Part shown: in pieces, positions 1 to 9,257 of the stretch
How the letters are laid out: the number at the start of each line of letters is the position of its first letter
Numbering within the stretch: the first letter of the stretch is position 1
Program-made: the position numbers and the translations under genes
Source of the DNA: Halobiforma lacisalsi AJ5
Lineage (GTDB): Archaea > Halobacteriota > Halobacteria > Halobacteriales > Natrialbaceae
Direction: 5' to 3'
NCBI RefSeq assembly: GCF_000226975.2
Contig: NZ_CP019285.1
Coordinates: 1,240,001 to 1,304,000 of the forward strand
DNA length: 64,000 nucleotides
Notes under the pieces: model-generated
What the model saw: the letters and a program-made list of their open reading frames with translations, nothing else
The model's database searches: none
What the model was told of the DNA's origin: nothing

Positions 1-1843
1 CCCGCTGGATCGTCGCCTCCTCGAGCAGGGAGAGATCGCCCGACTCGAGTTGTTGCTCGTAGTAGGCCTCCTGTTCGTCGATCAGCCCTGTCAGGTCGTC
101 CTCTGCGGTTGCGAGGACCTCGTCGCTGTCGGCCCGGAGTTCGTCGCCTTCGAGACGCTCCGCGTACAGCGTCATCGTGTTGTACGCGGCCGAGGCCTGT
201 ACGATCTCGGCCTGGGCCTCGTCGTACTGGCCGTCCTCGAGCAGGGCCGTCGCTTCCTCCGACGCATCCAGATAGAGCGTCGACGCGCTGCCGAAGGTCA
301 GAATCGTCGAGACGTCGTCGCCGTCGGCTTCCCCGGATCGCATCTGGGAATCCATCGTCTCGACCATCTCGAGGGTCCCGTCGGCGACGAGGCCGTCGTG
401 TCCGGAGAGATCGTCCCGGATCGGATCGAGGTCGAGCGGGACGGGTGCGGCGACGATAGTCATCCGTTCGCTCTCGGCGTCGTCGCTGTCGAATTCGTAG
501 GTCCACTTGTAGTTCGTCCCGAGTTCCGCGTCGGTGTCGAACTCGAGTGCGAACCTGACCGTATCCGACTCGCCCGCGAGGAGACCGCCCGGCGCGCTCT
601 GGACGGTGAGCCAGTCGTCCGGGCCGTCCTCGAGCGTCATCTCGAGGTCGTAGATGTCGTTGTAGCCGAGTTCCTCTTCGACGGTGGCGGTGACTCGTTC
701 GCCCTCGCCGATCGGTACGTCGCCGAGTGAGACGCTTTCGACCGCAATCCGCGTGTCGTGGACGATCTCGAGGTCCCCGTCGTAGCTCCCGCTTTCGACC
801 GAGTAATCGGACGCGCTCGCGGTCGCCGAGAAGTCGTAGTCTCCCTCGGAGAGGCCGGTACTCGCCGTGACGACGACGTCGACCGTCTCGGTCGACCGGG
901 CATCGATCTCGTCCGGAACGTTCTGGGTGTCGACCGAGATGTCCCAGCTCGAGGCCGAGGCGGAGACGCTGCTGACGTCGAGCGGCTGGTCGCCGTCGTT
1001 TGGCACCTCGAGTTCGATCGTCTCGGTGATCTCGTCGGTTTCGTCCCGTGGCTCGTCGAACACCATCGGATCGTCGAACTCGAGTTCGCCGAAGTAGCCG
1101 GGGTAGATGACTCGAGCCTCGACGTCGACCTGGCGGGTCTCGTCGTACTCGTATCGTGCATCCTCGAGTTCGACGGTCCAGGACAGCGACTCGTGTTGAT
1201 CGACGTCCTCGTCGACCGTGATCTGCCACTCGGCGGTATCCTCGCCGCCCGGACCGGTCTGGACGCTGCCTTCGCCCCAGCTACTGCCGTCCATGTCGTT
1301 CAACTCGAGCGTGGCGTCCGGATCGTCGTCCACGATCCGCCACTCGACGCCCTCGAGGCCGGTATCGCCGCCGACCTCCTCGATGACGACTTCCCCGCTC
1401 GCGGTTTCGCCGACGAGCAGGTCGCCGGCGTCCAGGGGATCGTCCTCGAAATCCGGAGTCGGTGGCTGGGCTTCGACGGTGACGGTGAAGTCGAACGATA
1501 CACCGTTGGCATCACCGTAGACTGTGTACGTGCCGGGGTCGGCGTCGTCGTCGACGTCGACGTCGAGATCGACGCTCTCGGAATCGCCCGGCGGGATCGT
1601 CACGGTCGTCTCCTCGACGTCGAACGGCTGTCCGCCGTCGTCGACGGAGATCGTCGCGTCGACGTCCTGTTCCTCTTCGGTCCCGCTCGTCCAGACCGTG
1701 ACCGTGGTCTCGCCCGTTTCTCCGGCCATCACCTCCACGTCTTCGGCGCTCGCACTGCTGACGGATGCCGCCTGTGCGGCCGGCACCATCGTCAACCCGA
1801 CCACTACTGCGAGCACCAGCAGTGCCACACTGCGCCTAGACAT
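1..1843 (-). CDS. Secreted/surface protein with beta-sandwich repeats, last visible gene of the tubulin-like operon (partial)
   Basis: Reading from the ATG at 1843, an open frame of about 614 codons runs off the left edge, so the C-terminus is missing. Residues 1-26 form a signal peptide (two arginines, a hydrophobic stretch, then AQA). The body consists of acidic beta-rich segments resembling the NEW3/CARDB-type domains common in haloarchaeal surface proteins. These are followed by a helical stretch rich in Glu, Ala and Gln near the window edge. The start overlaps the stop of the gene before it (ATG at 1843 or 1849, stop at 1836-1838), showing translational coupling. No enzymatic motif is visible. 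A role as the extracellular part of the tubulin-like membrane system is inferred from context only. Confidence 0.8.
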   Translation of the reverse strand, partial: MSRRSVALLVLAVVVGLTMVPAAQAASVSSASAEDVEVMAGETGETTVTVWTSGTEEEQDVDATISVDDGGQPFDVEETTVTIPPGDSESVDLDVDVDDDADPGTYTVYGDANGVSFDFTVTVEAQPPTPDFEDDPLDAGDLLVGETASGEVVIEEVGGDTGLEGVEWRIVDDDPDATLELNDMDGSSWGEGSVQTGPGGEDTAEWQITVDEDVDQHESLSWTVELEDARYEYDETRQVDVEARVIYPGYFGELEFDDPMVFDEPRDETDEITETIELEVPNDGDQPLDVSSVSASASSWDISVDTQNVPDEIDARSTETVDVVVTASTGLSEGDYDFSATASASDYSVESGSYDGDLEIVHDTRIAVESVSLGDVPIGEGERVTATVEEELGYNDIYDLEMTLEDGPDDWLTVQSAPGGLLAGESDTVRFALEFDTDAELGTNYKWTYEFDSDDAESERMTIVAAPVPLDLDPIRDDLSGHDGLVADGTLEMVETMDSQMRSGEADGDDVSTILTFGSASTLYLDASEEATALLEDGQYDEAQAEIVQASAAYNTMTLYAERLEGDELRADSDEVLATAEDDLTGLIDEQEAYYEQQLESGDLSLLEEATIQR

Positions 1844-2867
1844 CCCCATCACCCACCGTCACGACGGACCCGACCTGCGCCCGTTCGTAGGTCCGTTGCC
1901 ATGCGAAGATCCGCCCCAGCAGGATCGTCCCCAACAGTCCGACGATCACGCCGTACCCTACGAGCACCGACGCCGACGCAATCGCCAGCGACAGGCGAGC
2001 GTCACTCGTTTCGTCGTCGAGCGTCGCGAGCGCCTCCTCGCGGTCCTCGAGCCCGTGGAACGTTGCCTCCGCTCGAGCGTCGGCCACCGCGTCGTCGACC
2101 GTTCGTACCTCCTGGTACTGCTCGAACGTCCCGAGGACGTTCGGCGCGCCGGCGACAGCGCTGCCGACGTCGTTGCAGTCCCCGCAGTCGTCGAAGAATG
2201 CCTCGGCGTCGGCTTCGGCGTCGTCCATCTCCGCGAGAGCGGCCTCGTAGGCCGCGGTCTCTTGCTGGACCTGGAGGTTGAACTCCGCGGCCTCGTCCGG
2301 CATGTTCGCCCGTTCGTAGGCCGTCGCGGTCAGCGAGAGCAACTCGAGCCGGTCGGGGGTCCGCTCGGCCGCCTCGGCCTCGTCGTAGAGGCCGTCGGCA
2401 AGCCCCTCGTAGAACCGCGTTACCGCGAGGTCGGCGAGCGTCGCCTGGGTCTGTTCGTACTCCTCTAAGTCGGCGATGTGTGCGTCAGTCTCCTCCGCGT
2501 ACTCCAGGCTCTCCTCGTAGTCGCCGTCCTCGGCGTGGCGGTACGCTCGATCGAACGCTACCATCGCGGCGCGCGCGGCCTCGAGTTGCGCGCGCTCGTC
2601 GTCGTCGAGGGTGCCGGTCTCCTGTACCTGGGTCACGGCGAAGGTCCGAATCGTCTCGAACTCGTCGTACTCCTCGTAGGCCTCGGTGCCCTCCATCGCC
2701 CGGAACTCCTCGAAGTAGTCGTCGGCCGTTTCGGGCTCGTCCGCCGCGGCGGCCCCCGCGAAAAGCGGCGCGGCCGCGACCGCTGAAACGGCGACGATCG
2801 CGACGAGGATCACCGCTCGAGCGTCGGCGCCCGGTGTTGTCGTCGTCAGTGTCGGTCTCGATCTCAT
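1836..2867 (-). CDS. Membrane-anchored helical protein, unknown function
   Basis: A 343-residue protein with an N-terminal signal or anchor segment (about 17-40), a long alpha-helical acidic middle and one strong transmembrane segment near residues 292-319, followed by a short basic tail. The helical part resembles TPR/coiled-coil helices (many Ala, Glu, Tyr and Leu at heptad-like spacing) but no family was recognised. A CxxC pair near residues 228 and 231 could bind metal or form a disulfide. It begins 2 bp after the stop of the 1015-residue gene and overlaps the next gene, so it belongs to the same operon. With the bulk outside and the tail inside, it could connect surface proteins to the cytoplasmic tubulin-like filaments; that is inference. 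Confidence 0.85.
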   Translation of the reverse strand: MRSRPTLTTTTPGADARAVILVAIVAVSAVAAAPLFAGAAAADEPETADDYFEEFRAMEGTEAYEEYDEFETIRTFAVTQVQETGTLDDDERAQLEAARAAMVAFDRAYRHAEDGDYEESLEYAEETDAHIADLEEYEQTQATLADLAVTRFYEGLADGLYDEAEAAERTPDRLELLSLTATAYERANMPDEAAEFNLQVQQETAAYEAALAEMDDAEADAEAFFDDCGDCNDVGSAVAGAPNVLGTFEQYQEVRTVDDAVADARAEATFHGLEDREEALATLDDETSDARLSLAIASASVLVGYGVIVGLLGTILLGRIFAWQRTYERAQVGSVVTVGDGDV

Positions 2868-2869
2868 CT

Positions 2870-5800
2870 CTAGAACACCGTCCGTGACAGTCGTTCGCGG
2901 AGGGAGTCGTGCTCGAACAACTGTTCGACCGCATCGAGCACGAGCAGGGACGCGTAGGCGGTGACGATCGCCTGGTCTCCCCGATCGGCGTCGCCGACCA
3001 GATCCCAGGCGCGGTTGTGCATCTCTCGGGCCGGCGCGATCTCGGAGACGTCCCGCCGGGCGTCCTCGATCTGCCCAGCGACGTCCTCGTAGCGTTGTTT
3101 GAGTCGGTTCCGCTGGCTCGTCGGATCGTCACTGAGGCGATCGAGCAACTCGGCGAGGTCGTACTCGCCGCGCCACCGGACGCCGGCGTCCGGCATGTCA
3201 GCACAGGCGGCAAAGAGGTCGACGTTGCGCTTGGTCGTCATCGCATCGTTGATCGCCTCGGTCGTCTCCGCGGCGGCCTCGAGGATCGCGTCCGCGACCG
3301 CGTCAGGGTCGTGGTCGCCGCCGACGAACAGGTGACCGGCGTCGGGCATCGACTCGACGGTCTCGAGCATCGACTCGACGACCGACGCGTAGTACTCGGG
3401 GATCGACGTATCCCGGCCCGACTGGGCCGCGAGCGACTCGAGGTCGCGCCGGACGTCGGCGATCCGGTCGCGCTGGCCCTGGGAGAGCGACCAGGTGAAG
3501 CGGGCGTCGACCTCGGCCGTCGCCGTTCCGTTCTCGCGGACGACGAGGTCGGCCTCGCCGCCGGCAAAGAGGTCCGAACGGTCGCCGGGCGAGGGAACCT
3601 CGACGCGGTACCGACCGGCCATCACGTCGTCGCGGGTCGCAGTCCCGTTGCGCCCGGTCGTCGTCCGGAAGCCCTTCGAGCGTTGCTGGAGGAACCGCTC
3701 GCTGTCCTCGGGCGTGACCCGAAGCGCCATCGACTCGGTCGCGACGCCGTCGATCCGAGAGACGATCTTCACCCGGCCGGTTCGAGGCTCGAGTTCGACC
3801 GTGCGGTCGTCGTTGCGACCGAACCGGACGGTCTTCGTCCGACTCTCGTACTTGTTCGCTTCGTGCCCGATCTCGACTTCGACCCCGGAACTCGAGCCGT
3901 CGTTCGGCGGTTCGATCGTCACCGTGCCCCGCTTGCCGGTCGTCTTCGAGGCGCCGTCGGCCGTGCGGACTGTCGCTCCGGGAACCGGGTCGCGGTCCGA
4001 TGCATCGACGACGGTGAGCGTCGTCTCGGAGGTGACGGTCAACACCGCACTCGAATTGCGTCGGCTGACCGTTTCGACGTCCGACGTTTCGGAGCCGTGC
4101 TTGGCGATCAGTTCCCACGTTCCCCGATCGGGCAGGGAAACGGTACCGCTCCCGCCGACGATGGTCGAGGAGCCGTTCCGGTCGCCGTCGCCCGCCTCGC
4201 GGTAGTGGACGGTCGCCTGACCGGTGAGTTTCCCGCTCCCGTCACTGATCGTCACATCGGCGGTGAAGCCGGGAGTCACGTCGGCTCCGCTCGAGCGGTT
4301 GCCAAGCAGAGCGTACGAAAGCGGCGCGACGGCGGTTCCGAGGAGGACGCCGCCTGCCCCGACGCCGTGGATGACCGGATCGATCGGAAAGACGTTCCCG
4401 GTGACGTAGAGCACGCCGATGGTCCCCGCGAGCGCCAGACAGAACGTGGTCAGCGCCGAGAGGGCGACCTTCGCCGTCGTCGGTTGCCCGCCGATGCGGA
4501 CCCCTGCTATGCCGATTCCGAGTCCGAGGACGAGCGATAGCACCACCGGCGACCCGATCGTTCCGACGACGATCGCCTGCGTGACCATCCCTGCCTCGTC
4601 GGTGTCCGCGGTGTCCGGTTCGACGAGTTCGACCGTCGCCGTTCCGGCGACGGTCTGAACGAGCACGGTGTCGTCCTCGCCGATGGAGTCGATCCCAGCG
4701 GACTCGAGGTCGAGTTCGAGCGTCCCTTCCTCGTCCATGCCGTCGACCCCGACCGTGTGGGCCGTGCTGTCGTTCGGTTCGAGGACGGCACCGGTAACCT
4801 CGAGGTCGGCCGCCGCTTCGTCGAACGAGAGCGTCGAACCGTCCGCCACCGCCGTAAGGCCGAACGGCCCGTCGTACTCGAGTGACTCGTCGATCTCGAG
4901 GTCACCGGCGTCGTTCGCGGCGACGACCTCGACGTCGATACTCCCCTGCGGTGACAGCGAGGAGAGTCCGAGGACGCCGGGTCGGTTCGGTTCCACGGTA
5001 GCGACGTACCGTCCGTCGCTCCCTTCCGCGACCACGTCGTACTCCTGATCCGTCTCGAGCCCGGGATACCACAGCGAGAGACGGTCGTCGATCGACCGGA
5101 GTTCCGGCTCGAGGACGATCGGCTCGTCGGGAGCTTCGAAAACAGCCGGCCCGTCGGACTCGGCCAGCACCGCGAGTTCGATCGGCTCGCCGGCACCCAG
5201 CGCGGCGACGCCTTCGCGCTCGAGTTCGAGTTGGCTGCCGTTTCCGCGGATCGTTCCCTGGAACGAGTCGCTCTCGGATCCGCTCTCTCCGCTGACGGCG
5301 ACCGTGTCGCCGGCGGCGACGCCGGTCGTCGCCGAGGCGTTCAGCGGCACGCGGAGTTTGTCGCTCTCGCTTTCGTTTTCGTCTTCGTCTTCGTCTTCGT
5401 CGTCGGTCGCGTCGGTCCACACGGGTAGATCGTCCGAGACGGTCACGGCGTGAAGCGGGACTCCTTCGTGGTCGGCCGACGCCGTCTCGCCGTCACCGGT
5501 GACCGAGACGGTGACGTTCGCGTTCGTCAACGAGACCCCGGCGGCGTCCCCCTCGTCGGGATCGGTGACGTCGAACGCGAACTCGGTTCGACTTTCGTTT
5601 TCGCCGACCTCTTCCGCGTACGCGACGTCGGCGTCCTCTACGTCGATGCGGACCTCTTCGAGGGAGTCGACCCCGGACTCGGACAGGGTCACGATGAGGT
5701 CGTGACCCTCGCGCTCGAGGTCGACCTCGAGGGCGGCCTCGCCGTCCTCGTTTTCGTTCTCGTTCCCGTCTTCGTCGGCCGCCGCGACGTCCGCGACGAC

Positions 5801-5917
5801 CGCACCGCCGAGCGCGAGTGCCGCGACGAGCGCGAGTGCGACGAGGACCCGTCTCACGGTCGTGGCGCGACCGTCGGGCGGGGAGTCCCGGCGTCGATTG
5901 CGTTCGTATCCTACCAT
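2870..5917 (-). CDS. Large multi-domain membrane protein (signal peptide, beta domains, 3 TM, carboxypeptidase-regulatory-like and helical domains)
   Basis: A 1015-residue protein. Residues 21-47 form a signal peptide. About 48-440 is an acidic extracellular beta-rich region with a DE repeat (residues near 170-185, from a repeated ttc-gtc codon tract at 5384-5404). Roughly 445-545 holds three hydrophobic segments. After them come two or three beta-sandwich segments with the feel of carboxypeptidase-regulatory-like (transthyretin-fold) domains, then a C-terminal helical domain with no further membrane span. It lies 7 bp after the tubulin-like gene at 5925-7151 and 2 bp before the next gene. 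The three-span topology would put the last approximately 470 residues on the opposite face from the N-terminal domain, i.e. probably in the cytoplasm near the tubulin-like proteins. Function unknown. Confidence 0.88.
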   Translation of the reverse strand: MVGYERNRRRDSPPDGRATTVRRVLVALALVAALALGGAVVADVAAADEDGNENENEDGEAALEVDLEREGHDLIVTLSESGVDSLEEVRIDVEDADVAYAEEVGENESRTEFAFDVTDPDEGDAAGVSLTNANVTVSVTGDGETASADHEGVPLHAVTVSDDLPVWTDATDDEDEDEDENESESDKLRVPLNASATTGVAAGDTVAVSGESGSESDSFQGTIRGNGSQLELEREGVAALGAGEPIELAVLAESDGPAVFEAPDEPIVLEPELRSIDDRLSLWYPGLETDQEYDVVAEGSDGRYVATVEPNRPGVLGLSSLSPQGSIDVEVVAANDAGDLEIDESLEYDGPFGLTAVADGSTLSFDEAAADLEVTGAVLEPNDSTAHTVGVDGMDEEGTLELDLESAGIDSIGEDDTVLVQTVAGTATVELVEPDTADTDEAGMVTQAIVVGTIGSPVVLSLVLGLGIGIAGVRIGGQPTTAKVALSALTTFCLALAGTIGVLYVTGNVFPIDPVIHGVGAGGVLLGTAVAPLSYALLGNRSSGADVTPGFTADVTISDGSGKLTGQATVHYREAGDGDRNGSSTIVGGSGTVSLPDRGTWELIAKHGSETSDVETVSRRNSSAVLTVTSETTLTVVDASDRDPVPGATVRTADGASKTTGKRGTVTIEPPNDGSSSGVEVEIGHEANKYESRTKTVRFGRNDDRTVELEPRTGRVKIVSRIDGVATESMALRVTPEDSERFLQQRSKGFRTTTGRNGTATRDDVMAGRYRVEVPSPGDRSDLFAGGEADLVVRENGTATAEVDARFTWSLSQGQRDRIADVRRDLESLAAQSGRDTSIPEYYASVVESMLETVESMPDAGHLFVGGDHDPDAVADAILEAAAETTEAINDAMTTKRNVDLFAACADMPDAGVRWRGEYDLAELLDRLSDDPTSQRNRLKQRYEDVAGQIEDARRDVSEIAPAREMHNRAWDLVGDADRGDQAIVTAYASLLVLDAVEQLFEHDSLRERLSRTVF

Positions 5918-5924
5918 GTCTGCA

Positions 5925-7151
5925 TCACTCCGCGTTCCGCTCCACGTACGACTCGAGGTTGTCGACGATGCGATCCAGTTCCGCCCGCGAGAGGTCGCCC
6001 TCGCCGCGACCCTGCCCGGCGAGGCTGTCGCCGAGCATCTCGAACTCGTCCCATGAGTGCTCGAGCAGCGGGTTCAGGTCGAACCCGCCGAGCAACAGCA
6101 GGACGTCGATGTCGCTTCCCCGACCTCGTTTGGGGGTGAGGCTGGCCTGGCCGGCGACGTTGATGTCGTGTTTCCCCGTCCAGTCGCGGAACGCACCGTA
6201 GACGTCGGGTTCGGTGATCTCGTCGTTCTCGATCATGCTCTCGGGAGCCCGTACGATCGCGTAGGCCGCCTGGGTCGTGCCGACATCCATCGGGACGTAG
6301 GTGTTCTCGGCGGCCTGATCGAGCATGTACTCGAGTTCGTAGACGTTTCCGTTGAGTTCGGTCGCGACGGCTGGCGTGAAGTGGTAGGCGTCCATCTGGG
6401 ACGGGATCGTGACGTAGTCTTTCACGTCGATGACGCTGCGCGTCTCCCGGCCCGCGCCGATCATCAGGTCGATCGCAGTGATGATCGCGTCGTTGATGGA
6501 GTCGTAGTGACGGCCGTTGCCGTTCTCCTCCTCGTCCAGGTGGGAGTTCGCCGCCAGCAGGACCATGTCGCCGTTCTGCTCCCCCTCGCCGGTTCGAAGC
6601 AGCCGGGAAAGACCACAGACGGCGTTGAAGTGTCGCTGGGGCTGCTCGTAGTAGTAGGGCCAGACGCCGAAGGCCGTGTGGATCACGCTGTCCATCCACC
6701 GCTCCGAGGCCCCGTTATCGTTCAGATCCTCGAGGCCGTTCTTGAACTGATCGACGACGTAGGGAATCGATCCGTTCCCGGTGCCGCCGCCGAGCGTGGC
6801 GACGTGCATGAACGCGTCGGTCGTGCCGAACTCCTTGATGTTCTCGACGATCCGATCGAGGTCCTCGCGGGCGCAGGCCTCCCCGTTCGGGAAGAAGTTC
6901 CCCGCACCCTGCTGGGAGCCGAACTCCAGCGCGTGGGATTCCATCATCTCGTCTTCGTCCCGGTCGGTCCCCATCCCGCCTTGCATCCGGTCGATCGTGT
7001 TCCGGAGGTCGGCGCGGTTGGTGTTCATGACCAGGATCCGGTCGTCGATCCCCGGATTCTCGCTTCGATCGAAAAACTGCGACGCGATTCGTCCGCCACC
7101 CTCTCCCGAGGCGATGACGCTCCATCTCGTAAACGTGTCCGTTCGTGCCAT
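5925..7151 (-). CDS. Divergent tubulin/FtsZ-superfamily GTPase (tubulin-like C)
   Basis: A 408-residue soluble protein. The tubulin signature loop GGGTGNG sits at residues 121-127, close to its place in FtsZ. Other superfamily landmarks are a glycine-rich first strand/loop (SGEGGG, 15-20), an Asn-rich MNTN at 42-45, a T6-like NSH at 202-204 and IDVKDY at 241-246, where FtsZ has its T7 catalytic NxDxxD. Length fits one tubulin fold with no long tail. It is clearly not FtsZ1, FtsZ2 or CetZ by eye: the first strand and the T7 context differ. The ATG is directly adjacent to the stop of the upstream membrane protein gene. Expected activity is GTP-dependent polymerisation; the visible residues permit GTP binding, while polymerisation is inference. 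Confidence 0.87.
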   Translation of the reverse strand: MARTDTFTRWSVIASGEGGGRIASQFFDRSENPGIDDRILVMNTNRADLRNTIDRMQGGMGTDRDEDEMMESHALEFGSQQGAGNFFPNGEACAREDLDRIVENIKEFGTTDAFMHVATLGGGTGNGSIPYVVDQFKNGLEDLNDNGASERWMDSVIHTAFGVWPYYYEQPQRHFNAVCGLSRLLRTGEGEQNGDMVLLAANSHLDEEENGNGRHYDSINDAIITAIDLMIGAGRETRSVIDVKDYVTIPSQMDAYHFTPAVATELNGNVYELEYMLDQAAENTYVPMDVGTTQAAYAIVRAPESMIENDEITEPDVYGAFRDWTGKHDINVAGQASLTPKRGRGSDIDVLLLLGGFDLNPLLEHSWDEFEMLGDSLAGQGRGEGDLSRAELDRIVDNLESYVERNAE

Positions 7152-9257
7152 TTATCGTACCTCGATCGCTGTTTCGGTGGTCGTCACGCTGTACTCCACG
7201 TCCGCGTCGGCGTCGACGGCCACGACCGCATCCCGGACGACCGAATCGGGAACTGGCGCCGACAGGAAGTTCCGCTCGAGTTCGTCGAAGGTCAGCCGGT
7301 CGCCCGGCTCGACGTTGTACCGGACGACGTTGGTCAGTTCCCGCTCGAGTTGCTCGCGGTCGTAGACGACGACGTCGTCGCCGTCCCGACAGACGTCGTA
7401 GGCCGTCTCCTCGGCCCACGCTGCCAGGAGACACGGTGCGTGGCTGTCCCGAACGGGCAAGTCCATCGCCGTCGAAACGTATCCCTCGTCGGCGAACAGG
7501 TCCCCGAGACGGGGTCGCATCTCCGGCAGGACCTCCTCCATGTCGGCATCGACGTCCTCACAGAGTTGCTCTCGAAGCCCGCGCTCGACGAACTCGACGT
7601 CGATCGTCGTCTCGCCGTCGACCCGAATTTCCCGCTCGACGGGGGCGAAATCCTCGTCGCCCGGATCGGCCGCGAGAGTGTGTGTCCCCGCCGGCACGTC
7701 CGGGAACGTCGCGGTGCCGGCGATTCGCGTCTCGAGGGTCTCGGTCGCCGCGTAGCCGTCGGTCAACTCGAGCGTGGCGGTCCGGACGTCGCCACCGCGC
7801 TCGTAGGTCACCTCGACCGCGAGTTCGTAGGTCTCGACGTCGCCGCGCCTGAGCACGGGAACGTCGGGGTCGAACTCGACGCCGTCGTTGCGTCGGAAGT
7901 ACAGGCCGAGGAACTGGTCGGCGTGACGCATCGGCAGGTCGTCGCCGGTGACCTCTCCTTCGCGCTCGAGGGTCGTCTCGATCGTGTCGGCGACGTCGTC
8001 GTAGGCGTCGACGACCGCAGCCTTCGTATTTGCCGTCTCGAGGGCGTCCCGAAGCTGGGTCGCGACCTCGCTCCAGCGGTCGGCCAACGCGTCGAGGTCG
8101 TCGATCTCCTCGAGTTCGTCGACGAACCGCTCGCCGACCACCTCCGGCTCCGCGTAGTACCCCGGCGGGAGGTCCGCTTCCCGCAGCGTTCGGACGTCGT
8201 CCTCGAGGTCGCGTTCCATCGTCGCGATCATGTCGATACACGTCCGGCGCAGGTCGGCCCGCGGCCGGCTCAGTTCCGCGAGGTCGAGCGCGGAGTCGAG
8301 CGACTCCACCTCGGACTCGATGCGATCGACGTCGTCGACGTACTCGGCGTCGACGTAGGCATCGACGTCCGCCCGGTCGACGGCATCGATCAGATCCAGC
8401 AGCGACTCCCGCTCGCTCTCGAAGGAGCCCGAGAACTGGTCACGAAGTCGGTCGCGAGCCTCGAGGATCCGCTCGACTGCGGTGCCGAACTCGTACCGCT
8501 CGAGCGCGGTCTCGGCGTCCTCGAGGTCGCGTTCGACGGCGTCCGCGTCGTCCGGCCGGACGTCGCCCCGGCCCATCTCGCGGACCGTCCCGATCGCGGT
8601 TTCGATCTCGTCGGTCGCGTCCGATCGCAGGCCGTCGATCGCGTCTCGACACTCCGGCACGGTCGCTCCCTTCTCGGGATCGAGTTCGGGAGACGAGCCG
8701 CGATCGGCGCTCGCGAGGTCGACCTCCGCGAGCCGCTCGAGGGCGTCGTCGACGCGTTCCTGCTCGGCCGCGCCGAACTCGCGGAACGACGATTCGATCT
8801 CCGCCTCGACGCTCTCGATCTCCGTCGAGAGCTGCTCGAACTTCTGGAGGTCGGCGCTTTTGACGCCCTTCCCGAGGTCGAACGCGCCGGACTCGAGGTC
8901 GAAGGAGACTCCCTCGGTTCGGAAGTCGCCCTCGATCGACTCGAGGCGGGCGTCCACGCCGGGGCTCCAGTTCGGATAGGCGGCCTCGAGGTCGTTCACC
9001 CGTCGTACGCACTCCTGGAACTCCTCGGCGACCGACCGGGCGCGGGTACGGACGAACTGCTGTTCGCTGGTACCGCTTCGGGCGACGACGCCGCGAACGT
9101 ACAGCGTGATGCCCACTACGACGACCAGCGGGATGCCGACGAGAACGAACCAGGTCGCGGCCTGGGAACCGGACCAGACGAAGATGCCGGCCCCGATCGC
9201 CGCCGCGAGCACGACCAGTCCGCCGATTCCCGCGGCGGTCTTTGCGTTCCCGTTCAT
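7152..9257 (-). CDS. Two-TM coiled-coil membrane protein with carboxypeptidase-regulatory-like domain
   Basis: A 701-residue protein. Two transmembrane helices (about 10-28 and 34-55) form an N-terminal hairpin, putting the rest on one side, probably the cytoplasm. Residues 65-400 are mostly acidic alpha-helix with coiled-coil character. About 440-550 is beta-rich, with a segment like carboxypeptidase-regulatory domains. The last 150 residues are mixed alpha/beta. A helical motif of the form AL-x-R-x-x-F-x-x-A with AR eight residues later (near residue 245) recurs in the upstream gene at 16270-17967, hinting at shared ancestry. It overlaps the previous gene by 4 bp and abuts tubulin-like C. 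No known family recognised; a membrane tether or regulator of the tubulin-like proteins is inferred. Confidence 0.85.
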   Translation of the reverse strand: MNGNAKTAAGIGGLVVLAAAIGAGIFVWSGSQAATWFVLVGIPLVVVVGITLYVRGVVARSGTSEQQFVRTRARSVAEEFQECVRRVNDLEAAYPNWSPGVDARLESIEGDFRTEGVSFDLESGAFDLGKGVKSADLQKFEQLSTEIESVEAEIESSFREFGAAEQERVDDALERLAEVDLASADRGSSPELDPEKGATVPECRDAIDGLRSDATDEIETAIGTVREMGRGDVRPDDADAVERDLEDAETALERYEFGTAVERILEARDRLRDQFSGSFESERESLLDLIDAVDRADVDAYVDAEYVDDVDRIESEVESLDSALDLAELSRPRADLRRTCIDMIATMERDLEDDVRTLREADLPPGYYAEPEVVGERFVDELEEIDDLDALADRWSEVATQLRDALETANTKAAVVDAYDDVADTIETTLEREGEVTGDDLPMRHADQFLGLYFRRNDGVEFDPDVPVLRRGDVETYELAVEVTYERGGDVRTATLELTDGYAATETLETRIAGTATFPDVPAGTHTLAADPGDEDFAPVEREIRVDGETTIDVEFVERGLREQLCEDVDADMEEVLPEMRPRLGDLFADEGYVSTAMDLPVRDSHAPCLLAAWAEETAYDVCRDGDDVVVYDREQLERELTNVVRYNVEPGDRLTFDELERNFLSAPVPDSVVRDAVVAVDADADVEYSVTTTETAIEVR

